A program made the translations under genes and the position numbers. The notes under the pieces are model-generated. The model was not told where the DNA came from. It saw nothing but the letters and a program-made list of their open reading frames with translations, and made no database searches. This document shows positions 18,229 through 26,860 of a DNA stretch of 64,000 bases, piece by piece; position 1 is the stretch's first letter; the number at the start of each line of letters is the position of its first letter. The DNA is from Myxococcales bacterium (GTDB lineage: Bacteria; Myxococcota_A; Polyangia; Haliangiales; Haliangiaceae). Location of the stretch: contig JADJUF010000023.1 in assembly GCA_016717005.1 (NCBI GenBank), positions 77,414-141,413 on the forward strand. Reading direction: 5' to 3'.

Positions 18229-19653
18229 TCACGCCGCGGCGCGGCGGCGGCGGCGGGCGATCAGCAGGCCGACGACCGCGCCGAGCCCGAGCGAGCCGAG
18301 CCAGGGGCTGCGCCCGCCGCGGTCGACCGCGCAGCAGCCGCCGCCGTCGTCGCCGCCGGCGTCGTCGAGGACGCAGACGCCCTCCTGACCGGCGCCGGCC
18401 GAGCAGCTGAGCCCGGTGGGGCACAGATCGTTGGGCGGGCCGAAGCACGACTGCGTGCAGTACGAGCGACCGTCGACGTCCTCGCACAGCTGCGACAGGC
18501 ACTCCTGGTCGTAGGTGCAGGCCGCGCCCAGCGCCACGCTCGGCGGTGCCCAGAAGCACTTGCCGGCCTCGCACTGCTGGCCGACCAGGCAGGCGTCGGG
18601 GCTGGCGCACGGCGCGCCCTCGGTGACCGTCACCGCGGCCCGCGCGCACACGCCGGTGTCGCCGCAGGCCTCGACCTCGATGTCCATCACGCCCGGCGGG
18701 ACCTCGGCCGGCAGGTTCAACGTGTACGGCGAGGTCTTGTTGAACACGCCCGGCGCCGTGAGCCACGACCAGCCGTTGACGAAGACCTCGAGCGAGTTGA
18801 GGCCGCGGCGGTCGAGGGCCTCGACGAACAGCGACCACCCCGCGGCCACCGGGCCCGGCGCGGGCAGCGTGATGCTGACCATCGGCGGCGGCACGTCGGC
18901 GCCCGTGCCGACGTTGCGGCGCAGGATCTGGTGGGTGTTGCTGGTCGCGCCGCCGCACTGGCACGGGACCGCCGCGTCGGTGCCGCACCGCATCGGCAGG
19001 TTGCGGAAGAACTTCTGCCCGCAGTTCGAGATGTAGGTCATCGGATCGGAGCACTCGAACACGTGCTCGAGGCCGTAGATGTGCCCGGCCTCGTGGGCCA
19101 CGGTCGCGCACAGCTCGATCACGTCGTTGGCGTGCGAGTTGGCGAACGCGTAGCCGATCCAGAACCCGCCCTGGGAGCAGTCGCCGGTCGCCGGCGCGAT
19201 GCCGAGGAGCGTGCCGCCCTGCGGCTCGTCCAGGCCGATGTCGGCGGCGTGCCCGGCCACGACCATCTCGATGTGGCCGACGCCGGCCGCCGGCGGCTCG
19301 GTCACGACCTCGACGCCGTACGGCAGGTAGGTGTCGCGGACGCAGGCCACGACCGCGTCCCAGGTGGCGTCGCCGTGCATGAACGGCGGCACCGTCGAGT
19401 CCAGGCGCGCGATCGACGACACGTTGCTGGCCGAGCTGTCGCTGGCCCGGCTGCCGGCGGTGATCGCGCAGCCGGTGGCGCAGCGGTTGAGGTAGAGGAT
19501 GTCGGTGGCCTGCGCGTTGTAGACGTTGGGCCGGTAGCCGGCGTCGCCGGGCTGGGGCCGGCCGATGATCACGACGTCGTCGTGCGAGATCGGCCCGGCG
19601 GCCGCGGTGACGACGGAGCAGGCGAGGATAGCGGCGACGACGGACCAGCGCAT
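18229..19653 (-). CDS. Secreted metzincin-like metalloprotease with MYXO-CTERM-type anchor
   Basis: The 474-residue protein has a signal peptide (MRWSVVAAILACSVVTAAAGP). The zinc site HEAGHIYGLEH at 187-197 matches the metzincin pattern HExxHxxGxxH, and DPMTYIS at 204-210 supplies a Met-turn-like segment. The first His is preceded by CATVA, and many Cys pairs suggest disulfides. A beta-sandwich region (about 250-350) and a Cys-rich stretch follow. The C-terminus has GGGCC, a hydrophobic helix and RRRRR, the layout of the MYXO-CTERM sorting tail used for surface display in Myxococcota. It is probably a surface protease. Confidence 0.85.
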   Translation of the reverse strand: MRWSVVAAILACSVVTAAAGPISHDDVVIIGRPQPGDAGYRPNVYNAQATDILYLNRCATGCAITAGSRASDSSASNVSSIARLDSTVPPFMHGDATWDAVVACVRDTYLPYGVEVVTEPPAAGVGHIEMVVAGHAADIGLDEPQGGTLLGIAPATGDCSQGGFWIGYAFANSHANDVIELCATVAHEAGHIYGLEHVFECSDPMTYISNCGQKFFRNLPMRCGTDAAVPCQCGGATSNTHQILRRNVGTGADVPPPMVSITLPAPGPVAAGWSLFVEALDRRGLNSLEVFVNGWSWLTAPGVFNKTSPYTLNLPAEVPPGVMDIEVEACGDTGVCARAAVTVTEGAPCASPDACLVGQQCEAGKCFWAPPSVALGAACTYDQECLSQLCEDVDGRSYCTQSCFGPPNDLCPTGLSCSAGAGQEGVCVLDDAGGDDGGGCCAVDRGGRSPWLGSLGLGAVVGLLIARRRRRAAA

Positions 19654-19775
19654 GCGGCACCGTAGCGACTCCCGGGCGCCCTGTCAGGACCAACCCGCCG
19701 ATCGCCCCGCGGCGATTCGGCGCGGGCCGCTCATTGGGGCGGGCCGCCGGCGCCGGCCCAGATCGGGTCACGGCC

Positions 19776-20198
19776 ATGGCGTCGAGGAGCGTGGCCACGC
19801 TGGACGGCGCGCGGCTCCAGAGCGCCGTCCAGGTCCGCAGGGCGTGGGGCCTGACCTGCCCGGTGCAGACCGCGTACTGGATGGCGCCGCTCCAGCCCTG
19901 GGACGCGCCCCAGCTGCCCCAGGTCACCGGCAGCGCGACATGGCAGCTGCAACGGCCGCACCTGCGGGGCGAGCGCGGGTCCGCCTCGCCCCTGGAGCGG
20001 GCCGCGCGCATCGATCGGCTCCACGTCATGCGCCACGCCGGCAAGACCCTGGTCGCCCCCTCGACGCCGTGGACGGATCGCCATCACCCGGTCGGAGCAC
20101 TGGTGCCCGGCACCAGCCTGACCTGGCGACATGCCTCCCTGGAACTTCAGCGGCGCGTTCGCCCCGCCGCCCGGGTCACCACGGCGCGCGGTACATGA
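19776..20198 (+). CDS. Uncertain ORF with coding-like base composition
   Basis: Within a 522-base gap, the ATG at 19776 opens a 140-codon frame in which nearly every third base is G or C. It is rich in Trp, Gln, Arg and His (for example YWMAPLQPWDAP and TWQLQRPHLRGE) and lacks obvious signal peptide, helix pattern or motif. Its last 23 bases overlap the 3' end of the oxygenase gene on the other strand. I do not recognise it. It may be a real orphan gene, a remnant, or chance in GC-rich DNA. The rest of the gap shows nothing else I can name. Confidence 0.3.
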   Translation: MASRSVATLDGARLQSAVQVRRAWGLTCPVQTAYWMAPLQPWDAPQLPQVTGSATWQLQRPHLRGERGSASPLERAARIDRLHVMRHAGKTLVAPSTPWTDRHHPVGALVPGTSLTWRHASLELQRRVRPAARVTTARGT

Positions 20199-20781
20199 CG
20201 TCCGAGCGCAGCACGTACTTGACGCCGGCCTCGACCGGCGCGCCCTCGTGCAGGAGCGCGTGCTGGAACCACACCGCGGCGCCGCGCGCGGGCGTGACCT
20301 CGACGCGATGCTCGAGGAAGTTGGTGGCGCCGCCGGCGCAACCCTCGTCGAGATAGAGGAGGAACGTCAGCTGGCTGCGCTCGTCGGGGCCGCGGATGAA
20401 CGCGCCGTCGTAGTGCGGCGCGAACCGCTGGCCGGGCGTGTAGCGGTAGCCGCGGAACCGCTCGTTGAGGCCGACCGGGTGCATCTCGCACAAGGTCGGC
20501 GGCACCAGCGGCGCGAGGCGCGCGTAGAGCCGCGCGGCCAGCTCGACGTCGTCGAACATGACCCGCGCGTTGTTGCGCACGTCCGGGCGCATCTCGAAGC
20601 CGCGCCCGGTCGTGATCGGCGCGACGTCGGGGCCGAGCGCCTCGATCCGCGCGATCAGGGCCGCGCACTCGTCGGCGCTGGCGAACTCGGCGATGCGCGC
20701 GACCAGCGGCGCGCCGCCGTCGAGGCGATCGCCGTCGAGGTAGGGCCGCGGGAAGCCGGGGACCAGGATGTCGAGCTGCAT
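20176..20781 (-). CDS. 2OG-Fe(II) oxygenase, prolyl-4-hydroxylase type
   Basis: The 201-residue protein has the iron triad HxD...H as H123, D125 (APHYDGAF) and H178 (QHALLHEG), with Lys188 (GVKYVLRSD) for 2-oxoglutarate binding. RGYRYTPGQRFAPHYDG and SQLTFLLYLDEGCAGGATNF are typical of the P4Hc group. Such enzymes hydroxylate protein or small-molecule side chains. No substrate gene is adjacent. The downstream-facing lipoprotein gene at 20845 is on the same strand upstream, but an AT-rich promoter lies between them. Confidence 0.88.
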   Translation of the reverse strand: MQLDILVPGFPRPYLDGDRLDGGAPLVARIAEFASADECAALIARIEALGPDVAPITTGRGFEMRPDVRNNARVMFDDVELAARLYARLAPLVPPTLCEMHPVGLNERFRGYRYTPGQRFAPHYDGAFIRGPDERSQLTFLLYLDEGCAGGATNFLEHRVEVTPARGAAVWFQHALLHEGAPVEAGVKYVLRSDVMYRAPW

Positions 20782-20816
20782 TCCGTTAGTGTAACTGGTA
20801 CAATAATAGAAGCAAG
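20782..20816 (-). promoter_or_regulatory. Candidate sigma-70-like promoter, near-leaderless
   Basis: On the minus strand a TTGCTT, a 16-base spacer and TACACT precede the oxygenase ATG, with only six bases (AACGGA) between the -10 box and the start codon. Transcription would therefore begin at or next to the ATG. The spacer contains TGTACCAGTTACA, whose TGTA and TACA arms could bind a GntR-type repressor. The tract is strikingly AT-rich for this region. Confidence 0.45.
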
Positions 20817-20844
20817 TGTCGGTCGCCGCCGGTCGCCGCCGGGG

Positions 20845-21438
20845 TCACGGCCGCGGCATCGGGTTGGCGCAGGTCTCGACCACGCGCTCGAACCGGAACG
20901 GCTCCTCGAGCACCTCGATCGCGCTGACGTCGGTGACGCCGAGATCGGCGGCGATCCTGGGCTCGGGCGGCGACGGCTGGCCGCAGCCATAGCCGCACGA
21001 GTCGACCTCGAGCGTGTAGGTCTTGATCGTCGGCTGCAGGCGCACCACGGCGACCTGGCCGTCGGGGCGCTGGAGGTAGACGTAGCCGATGCCGACCTCG
21101 CAGCCGCACGAGTCCCCGGCGGCGCAGGTGGGGCCGGCGAACGCGAGCGTGCCGCTCGGTAGACGGAAGAGCGCGTCGCCGGGGCCGGCGCCGGTCGCGC
21201 GGTCAGCCAGGGGCTCCGGCGTCGGCGGCGGTTGATCTTCGAGCGACGGCGGGTGGCCGCCGAAGCGATCGGGATCGTCGACGCCGACGGTCGCGGGCTG
21301 GAACGGCGCGCCGCCGAAGCGGGCCTGGGCCCGGGCGACCGCGGCGTCGTAGGCGCCGGTGTTGTGGCGGCTGACCTCCGCGGGCGACGGGGGCGAGCCA
21401 CAGGCGGCGAGGGCGAGGAGCACGAGCGCGATGCGCAT
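20845..21438 (-). CDS. Lipoprotein of unknown function
   Basis: This 197-residue protein has a short signal peptide with lipobox (LLALAACGS, Cys about 14). A Pro-rich linker is followed by a beta-rich domain with paired Cys (GPTCAAGDSCGCEVG and DSCGYGCGQ), probably disulfide-bonded outside the cytoplasm. I do not recognise the family. It lies upstream of and co-directional with the oxygenase gene, but the promoter-like tract between them suggests separate control. Confidence 0.7.
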   Translation of the reverse strand: MRIALVLLALAACGSPPSPAEVSRHNTGAYDAAVARAQARFGGAPFQPATVGVDDPDRFGGHPPSLEDQPPPTPEPLADRATGAGPGDALFRLPSGTLAFAGPTCAAGDSCGCEVGIGYVYLQRPDGQVAVVRLQPTIKTYTLEVDSCGYGCGQPSPPEPRIAADLGVTDVSAIEVLEEPFRFERVVETCANPMPRP

Positions 21439-21530
21439 GGCCTGTCAACGTCGCGGGCCGGCGCCGCTTACGGTCACCGCGGCGGTACCCGCCCCGACGT
21501 CCGCGCCCGGCCGTGCGGTACCATCGCGAC

Positions 21531-21944
21531 ATGTCGATCTCGTTCTTCGAGAAGCTCATGCAGGAGGAGTCCGAGTGGAATGACGAGCGGCGGCTCATCG
21601 ACGCCGGCGCCCGCGCCGATCGCGCGCTGGCGGTCGCCAACGAGCACGCGCTCGACGCGACGCTGGCGACCGAGCGCCTCGAGCAGCGCCTCGCCGCCCA
21701 GACCCGGCAGCTCAAGACCCTGCGCGCCGTGGTCGGCGTGCTCACGACGATGCTCAAGGACAGCGGCGCGCTCGACGGCGACATGCTCGACATCCGGCTC
21801 GAGGCCGCGATCGCCAACAGCGAGGACGAGATCGAGCGCGTCGTGATGGTGGCCTGCGCCCGCTGCCGGGCTCAGGTCGAGCGTGCGCGCACCGTGGTCA
21901 CCGCCGCGGGCACCGTGTGCGATCGCTGCCACGCGACGCCGTGA
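21531..21944 (+). CDS. Small coiled-coil protein with C-terminal CxxC pairs
   Basis: Starting at ATG 21531 (an upstream in-frame GTG at 21513 has no better signals) the protein has 137 residues. A long amphipathic helix with heptad character spans about 10-95 (LATERLEQRLAAQTRQLKTLRAVVGVLTTMLK). The C-terminus has CARC and CDRC, spaced like a zinc knuckle. There is no signal peptide. I do not recognise the family. The stop codon abuts a tandem repeat whose unit resembles the final codons. Confidence 0.65.
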   Translation: MSISFFEKLMQEESEWNDERRLIDAGARADRALAVANEHALDATLATERLEQRLAAQTRQLKTLRAVVGVLTTMLKDSGALDGDMLDIRLEAAIANSEDEIERVVMVACARCRAQVERARTVVTAAGTVCDRCHATP

Positions 21945-22235
21945 CGCGGCGACCGCCGCGACGCCGCGACGGCCGCGACCACTGTGGCGCCGCGACGGCC
22001 GTGACCACTGTGGCGCCGCGACGGCCGTGACGCGGCGGCGCCGCGACGGCCGTGACCACTGCGGCGCCGCGATGGCCGTGACGCGGCGGCGCCGCGATGT
22101 CCGTGACGCCGCGACCGGCGTGACGGCCGCGGTCCCGGCGCAAGGTGCGCGCGATGGCCGTGACGCGGCGGCGCCGCGATGTCCGTGACGCCGCGACGGG
22201 CGTGACGGCCGCGGTCCCGGCGCAAGGTGCGCGCG
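21945..22235. repeat. Tandem repeats after the coiled-coil gene
   Basis: The gap of 377 bases to the next gene is mostly repeats. Bases 21960-22068 hold about three copies of a 26-base unit (GCGCCGCGACGGCCGTGACC then ACTGTG). An 82-base unit beginning GATGGCCGTGAC then occurs twice, at about 22071 and 22153, with a single C/G mismatch noted. GCCGTGA in the unit resembles the end of the preceding gene (GACGCCGTGA). No gene is seen in the tract. Confidence 0.85.
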
Positions 22236-22321
22236 GACCCAGGGGCGCGATCGCGCAGATACGCGAGGCTTGCGCGAACCGGGGTGTCCAGGCTGGCACG
22301 AGAGATGCTGCGACGATCGGC

Positions 22322-23104
22322 ATGACCCCGCGCATGTCCTGCGTCCTCGCCGCCGCGCTCGCCTGCGTCGCCGCGGGCTGCGGCTCGCGCTCCGACGCGC
22401 GCGCCACCGTCTCGACCGGGCGCGACGGCGGTCCGGTCGGCGCCGCGACCACCGACGGTGGGACCCGCGACGCCGGCACCGCCCTGGCCCGGCACATGGC
22501 CGAGCACCTGGCCCGGGTCTCGCGCCTGCAGGCCGCCGTGGTCCTCGGCCAGCTCGAGGTCGCCCGCGACGAGGCCCGCTGGGTCGTCAGCCATCCCGAG
22601 CACGCGGCCATGACCGACGCGGTCGCGGCGGTCACGCGCCTGCGCGCGGCCGCCGAGCAAGTGGTGGCCGCGCCGGATCTGCCCGCCGCCGCGGCGGCGA
22701 CCGCGCGGCTCGGCGCCGACTGCGCCGCCTGCCACAGCGAGCGCGGGGTGATCGTCGCGTTCGCGTGGGACGCGCTGCCCGACGACGAGCCCGCGCTCGC
22801 GCGGCAGATGCAGCGCCACCAGTGGGCCGCGGCCCGGCTGTGGGAGGGGCTGGTCGGCCCCGCCGACGAGCTGTGGCGCACCGGCGCCGACACACTCGCG
22901 ACCCTGCGCCTCGATCCCGGCGGACTGGCCACCGGCGCCGACGGTGAGGCGGTCAAGGCCGCGCTCGCGCGGGTGCGGGCGCTGGCCAGCCAGGCCAACA
23001 GCGTGCGCGATCAGCCCAGCCGGGTCGCGCTCTACGGCGAGCTGCTGACGACCTGCGTCAGCTGCCACGCGGTGGTGCACCGCGGCCCGCGCCCGATGCC
23101 GTGA
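22322..23104 (+). CDS. Diheme c-type cytochrome lipoprotein
   Basis: The ATG at 22322 gives 260 residues and a signal peptide with lipobox (VAAGCGS, Cys20). In-frame frames upstream run through the repeat tract and are not credible. Two heme-binding CxxCH motifs are visible: CAACH (C134-H138) and CVSCH (C245-H249). The body is helical. The layout is like a duplicated cytochrome c'/c-556-type helical bundle with each heme near the C-terminus of its half. It probably shuttles electrons at the periplasmic face. Partners are not apparent nearby. Confidence 0.8.
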   Translation: MTPRMSCVLAAALACVAAGCGSRSDARATVSTGRDGGPVGAATTDGGTRDAGTALARHMAEHLARVSRLQAAVVLGQLEVARDEARWVVSHPEHAAMTDAVAAVTRLRAAAEQVVAAPDLPAAAAATARLGADCAACHSERGVIVAFAWDALPDDEPALARQMQRHQWAAARLWEGLVGPADELWRTGADTLATLRLDPGGLATGADGEAVKAALARVRALASQANSVRDQPSRVALYGELLTTCVSCHAVVHRGPRPMP

Positions 23105-23108
23105 GCCG

Positions 23109-23696
23109 TCACGGCGCCGCGGTCGGCGCCGGCTCGACGTCGGCCCACCACGCCGCGAGTTCGACCTCGATCGCCGCGAACGGCTCGAGCGCGACCACCG
23201 CGTCGTCGCCCCACACCCCGACGATCAGCCACAGATCCTCGGGCGTGCGGCGCAGCACCTCGACCGTGCGCGCCAGCGGGTCGACCAGCCACGCGTGGCC
23301 GACCCCGGCCCGGGCGTAGACCGCGAGCTCGCGGCGGCGGTCGAGCTTCTCGGTCGAGGGTGACAGCACCTCGCAGACCCAGTCGGGCGCGAGCTCGATG
23401 CCGACCGTGTCCGGCAGCACCGGCACGCGCTCGCGCCGCCACGCGGCCAGGTCCGGGACGAGCACGTCATCTCCGAGGCGCAGCTCGGGTCCGAACAGGA
23501 CGATCCAGCCGCCCGGGCCGCCGCGGCCGCGATCGAACGGGGCCATGAGATCGCCGCCGAGCACGGTCGCCGCGCGCGCGTGGCGCGGGCGGGGGCGCGG
23601 GCTCAGGTGCAACACGCCGTCGATCAGCTCGGCGATCTGATCCTCGGGCGCGGCCACCAGGTCGGCGTAGGTCGCGCGGCGCGGCGGCTGGCTCAT
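23109..23696 (-). CDS. Uma2-family (DUF820) putative restriction-endonuclease-fold protein
   Basis: From ATG 23696 it has 195 residues. YADLVAAPEDQIAELIDGVLHL, DDVLVPDLAAWRRERVP, APDWVCEVLSPSTEKLDRRRELAVYARAGVGHAWLVDP and LEPFAAIEV follow the Uma2 family closely. The PD-(D/E)xK-like site is VPDLA...CEVLSPST (Asp, Glu, with Lys in EKLDRR). The family is often present in many copies and its biological role is unsettled. No toxin or restriction partner is adjacent. Confidence 0.88.
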   Translation of the reverse strand: MSQPPRRATYADLVAAPEDQIAELIDGVLHLSPRPRPRHARAATVLGGDLMAPFDRGRGGPGGWIVLFGPELRLGDDVLVPDLAAWRRERVPVLPDTVGIELAPDWVCEVLSPSTEKLDRRRELAVYARAGVGHAWLVDPLARTVEVLRRTPEDLWLIVGVWGDDAVVALEPFAAIEVELAAWWADVEPAPTAAP

Positions 23697-23745
23697 GGCC
23701 GCACGGTATCGCGCGCGCGTGGGCTCGGCCACGGCGATCGCCCGG

Positions 23746-23905
23746 ACCCCAGGGCTCACCTGCGTTGACCCGCTGCGCTGCGCCTCTTGCGCGATCTCTT
23801 CGTTGCGTACTCGCCGGGTACACCCGGTAACCGCCTCCGCCGCGCCTCGACCTCGCGCAAGATGCTGTGCGGATCGAGATCAACCCAGGTGAGCCCTGGG
23901 GTTAC
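23746..23905. repeat. Dispersed partly palindromic element, copy 1
   Basis: The sequence CCCCAGGGCTCACCTG near 23747 recurs as its complement near 23885-23900, followed inwards on each side by GTTGA and then TCTTGCGCGA. The centre has CCGGGTACACCCGG, another hairpin. The whole element can fold into a long stem. It lines up almost base for base over its last 100 bases with a second copy at 58168-58378. It lies between the Uma2 gene start and the end of the hypothetical gene downstream of recA. Confidence 0.7.
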
Positions 23906-24265
23906 CGGGCCCACCAGCTCGTCGGTGGGTTGCGGCCGTCGTCGGCGAACAGGCCCTCGCGCCGGAGCTCGTGGAAGTCGGCGATGCCGAGCGCGGCGCG
24001 CGGCTCGAGCGCGAGCAGCGCCACCGGCCGGCCGCGCGGCCGCGGCGTCGGCACGCGCTTGCCGGCGCGGCGCCAGAGCGTGGCTCGAGCGCCGCGGCCC
24101 GGGTCGTGGGGCGACACCGGCGCGGCCGGCGCGGCCGGGCCGGCGGCGGCGTCGAGCGCGTCGGGCGCGTCGAGCGCGTCGAGCGGGCCGAGCGCGTCGG
24201 GCGCGAGCGGCGGCGGTGGCGGTGGCGGCGCCGACCAGCCCGGCGTGGTGCCGCGGTCGTCGTCG

Positions 24266-24279
<14 letters not shown>
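23902..24279 (-). CDS. Hypothetical protein overlapping the recA stop
   Basis: A 125-codon frame starts at ATG 24279, overlapping the 3' end of recA by 14 bases, which suggests coupled translation. The first half is low-complexity (Asp-rich, Pro run, then PLDALDAPDALDAA). The C-terminal part, about 70-125 (RPVALLALEPRAALGIADFHELRREGLF), looks more like folded protein. It occupies the usual place of recX but shows no RecX helical repeats. The end falls inside the palindromic element. Function unknown. Confidence 0.45.
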
Positions 24280-25291
<1,012 letters not shown>

Positions 25292-25360
25292 TCCTACCTC
25301 CGCCGCGCCCCCATCGCACGCCACGTGCCAGCGCCAACCCCGCGGATCGCCGTCCCCGCC

Positions 25361-25375
25361 GTCCGGGATCCGGAC
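25361..25375. promoter_or_regulatory. Inverted repeat upstream of recA
   Basis: GTCCGGGATCCGGAC is a palindrome with six-base arms (GTCCGG, CCGGAC) around GAT, about 70 bases upstream of the recA start. Related CGGAC and GTCCG half-sites recur up to 25435. It could be an operator such as a LexA-type site, but it does not match a LexA box that I can name with confidence. Confidence 0.25.
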
Positions 25376-25469
25376 ACCGCGACCGGTCCCCGCCCACTCC
25401 CGCCCGGACATCGGACGCCGCCCGCTGTCCGACTCGCCCGCCCGCCGCGCCGCCGCGCGGTCAGGCCGC

Positions 25470-25938
25470 CGCGCCGCCGGGCGCCGCACCTCACCCGATC
25501 GTCAGCGGCCGCCGGGCGCCGCACCTCACCCGATCGTCAGCGGCCGCCGGGCGCCGCACCTCACCCGATCGTCAGCCGCCGGCCGGGCGCCGCACCTCAC
25601 CCGATCGTCAGCGGCCGCCGGGCGCCGCACCTCACCCGATCGTCAGCGGCCCAGCGGCCGCCGGGCGCCGCACCTCACCCGATCGTCCGCCGCCGGCGCG
25701 GGCGCCGCACCTCACCCGATCGTCAGCGGCCGCCGGGCGCCGCACCTCACCCGATCGTCAGCGGCCGCCGGGCGCCGCACCTCACCCGATCGTCAGCGGC
25801 CGCCGGGCGCCGCACCTCACCCGATCGTCAGCGGCCGCCGGGCGCCGCACCTCACCCGACCGTCGGCCGCCGGGCGCCGCACCTCACCCGATCGTCAGCG
25901 ACCGCCGGGCGCCGGACCTCACCCGATCGTCAGCGGAC
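25470..25938. repeat. 35-bp minisatellite, 13 copies
   Basis: I count 13 copies of a core GCACCTCACCCGATCGTCA, each preceded by variants of GCGGCCGCCGGGCGCC, mostly at 35-base spacing. A few units differ in length by 1-7 bases, for example near 25650 and 25690. There are no unique spacers, so this is a tandem repeat and not CRISPR. Because 35 is not divisible by three, all frames cycle through the same short peptides. It fills most of the 703-base gap between recA and the amidase gene. Confidence 0.95.
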
Positions 25939-25994
25939 CGTCGATGCTGTGGCGCCCGCGGGCGGTGCCGGCGCGCGCCCGATAGACTCCGGCA

Positions 25995-26777
25995 ATGTCG
26001 ACGCGGATCGCCCTCGCCAACCTGCCGTATCCAGCCACCCCGGACCAGTCGGTCGAGCTCGCCGTCGACGCCGTCGCGCGCGCGGGGCGCGTGGGGGCGC
26101 GCGTCGTGTGCTTTCCCGAGTGCTACGTGCCGGGGTACCGCGGGCTCGGGCACGCACCGCCAGCGCCGGACCGCGCGTTCCTCGAGGGCGCGTGGCGCGC
26201 GCTGGCCGGGGCCGCCGCCGCCGCGCGGGTCGCGGTGGTGCTGGGCACCGAGCGGGTCGTCGACGGTGCCGTGGTCGCGACCGCGCTGGTGATCGACGAC
26301 CGCGGGGACCGGCTCGGCTTCCAGGACAAGGTGCAGATCGATCCGAGCGAGGAGGGCGTGTACACGCCCGGCCGCGAGCGTCACGTGTTCCGGACCGGCG
26401 ACCTGACGTTCGGCGTCGTGATCTGCCACGAGGGCTGGCGCTACCCCGAGACCGTGCGGTTCGCGGCGCGGCGCGGCGCGCAGGTCGTGTTCCATCCCCA
26501 CTATCAACCGGCCGAGCCCGGCGGGTATCGACCGTCGACGTTCGCCGACCCGGCGAACACGTTCCACGAGAAGGCGGTCCTGTGCCGCGCGGCGGAGAAC
26601 ACGTGCTACTTCGCCAGCGTCAACTACGCGAGCGAGGGCTCGGGGACGACCTCCGCGATCGCGAACCCCGACGGCACGCTGCTCGCCCATCAGCCCTACG
26701 GCCAGGCCGGGCTGCTGGTCGCGGACCTCGACCTCGCGCTCGCCACTGGCCTGCTCGCGAGCCGCTGCAAGAGTTGA
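25995..26777 (+). CDS. Carbon-nitrogen hydrolase (nitrilase superfamily)
   Basis: The 260-residue protein has the catalytic triad: Glu42 in CFPECYVPGY, Lys112 in GFQDKVQIDPSEEGVYTPG, and Cys144 in VVICHEGWRYPE. This is the normal length for the family, which hydrolyses amides or nitriles. HPHYQPAEPGGYRP and CYFASVNYASEGSG follow family patterns of aliphatic-amidase-like branches. Substrate not determined. No signal peptide. It begins 57 bases after the last minisatellite unit. Confidence 0.9.
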   Translation: MSTRIALANLPYPATPDQSVELAVDAVARAGRVGARVVCFPECYVPGYRGLGHAPPAPDRAFLEGAWRALAGAAAAARVAVVLGTERVVDGAVVATALVIDDRGDRLGFQDKVQIDPSEEGVYTPGRERHVFRTGDLTFGVVICHEGWRYPETVRFAARRGAQVVFHPHYQPAEPGGYRPSTFADPANTFHEKAVLCRAAENTCYFASVNYASEGSGTTSAIANPDGTLLAHQPYGQAGLLVADLDLALATGLLASRCKS

Positions 26778-26860
26778 CACCTGCGCCTGCCCGCTGCGCG
26801 CGACGGCCCTCACCCGACGAGCCGGTCGAGCTTGCCGTGTTCACGTTCGACGCCTGACGC

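Noticed and set aside
25470..25938. CRISPR array
   Set aside because: The units are contiguous, with no unique spacers and no cas genes nearby. It is a tandem repeat.
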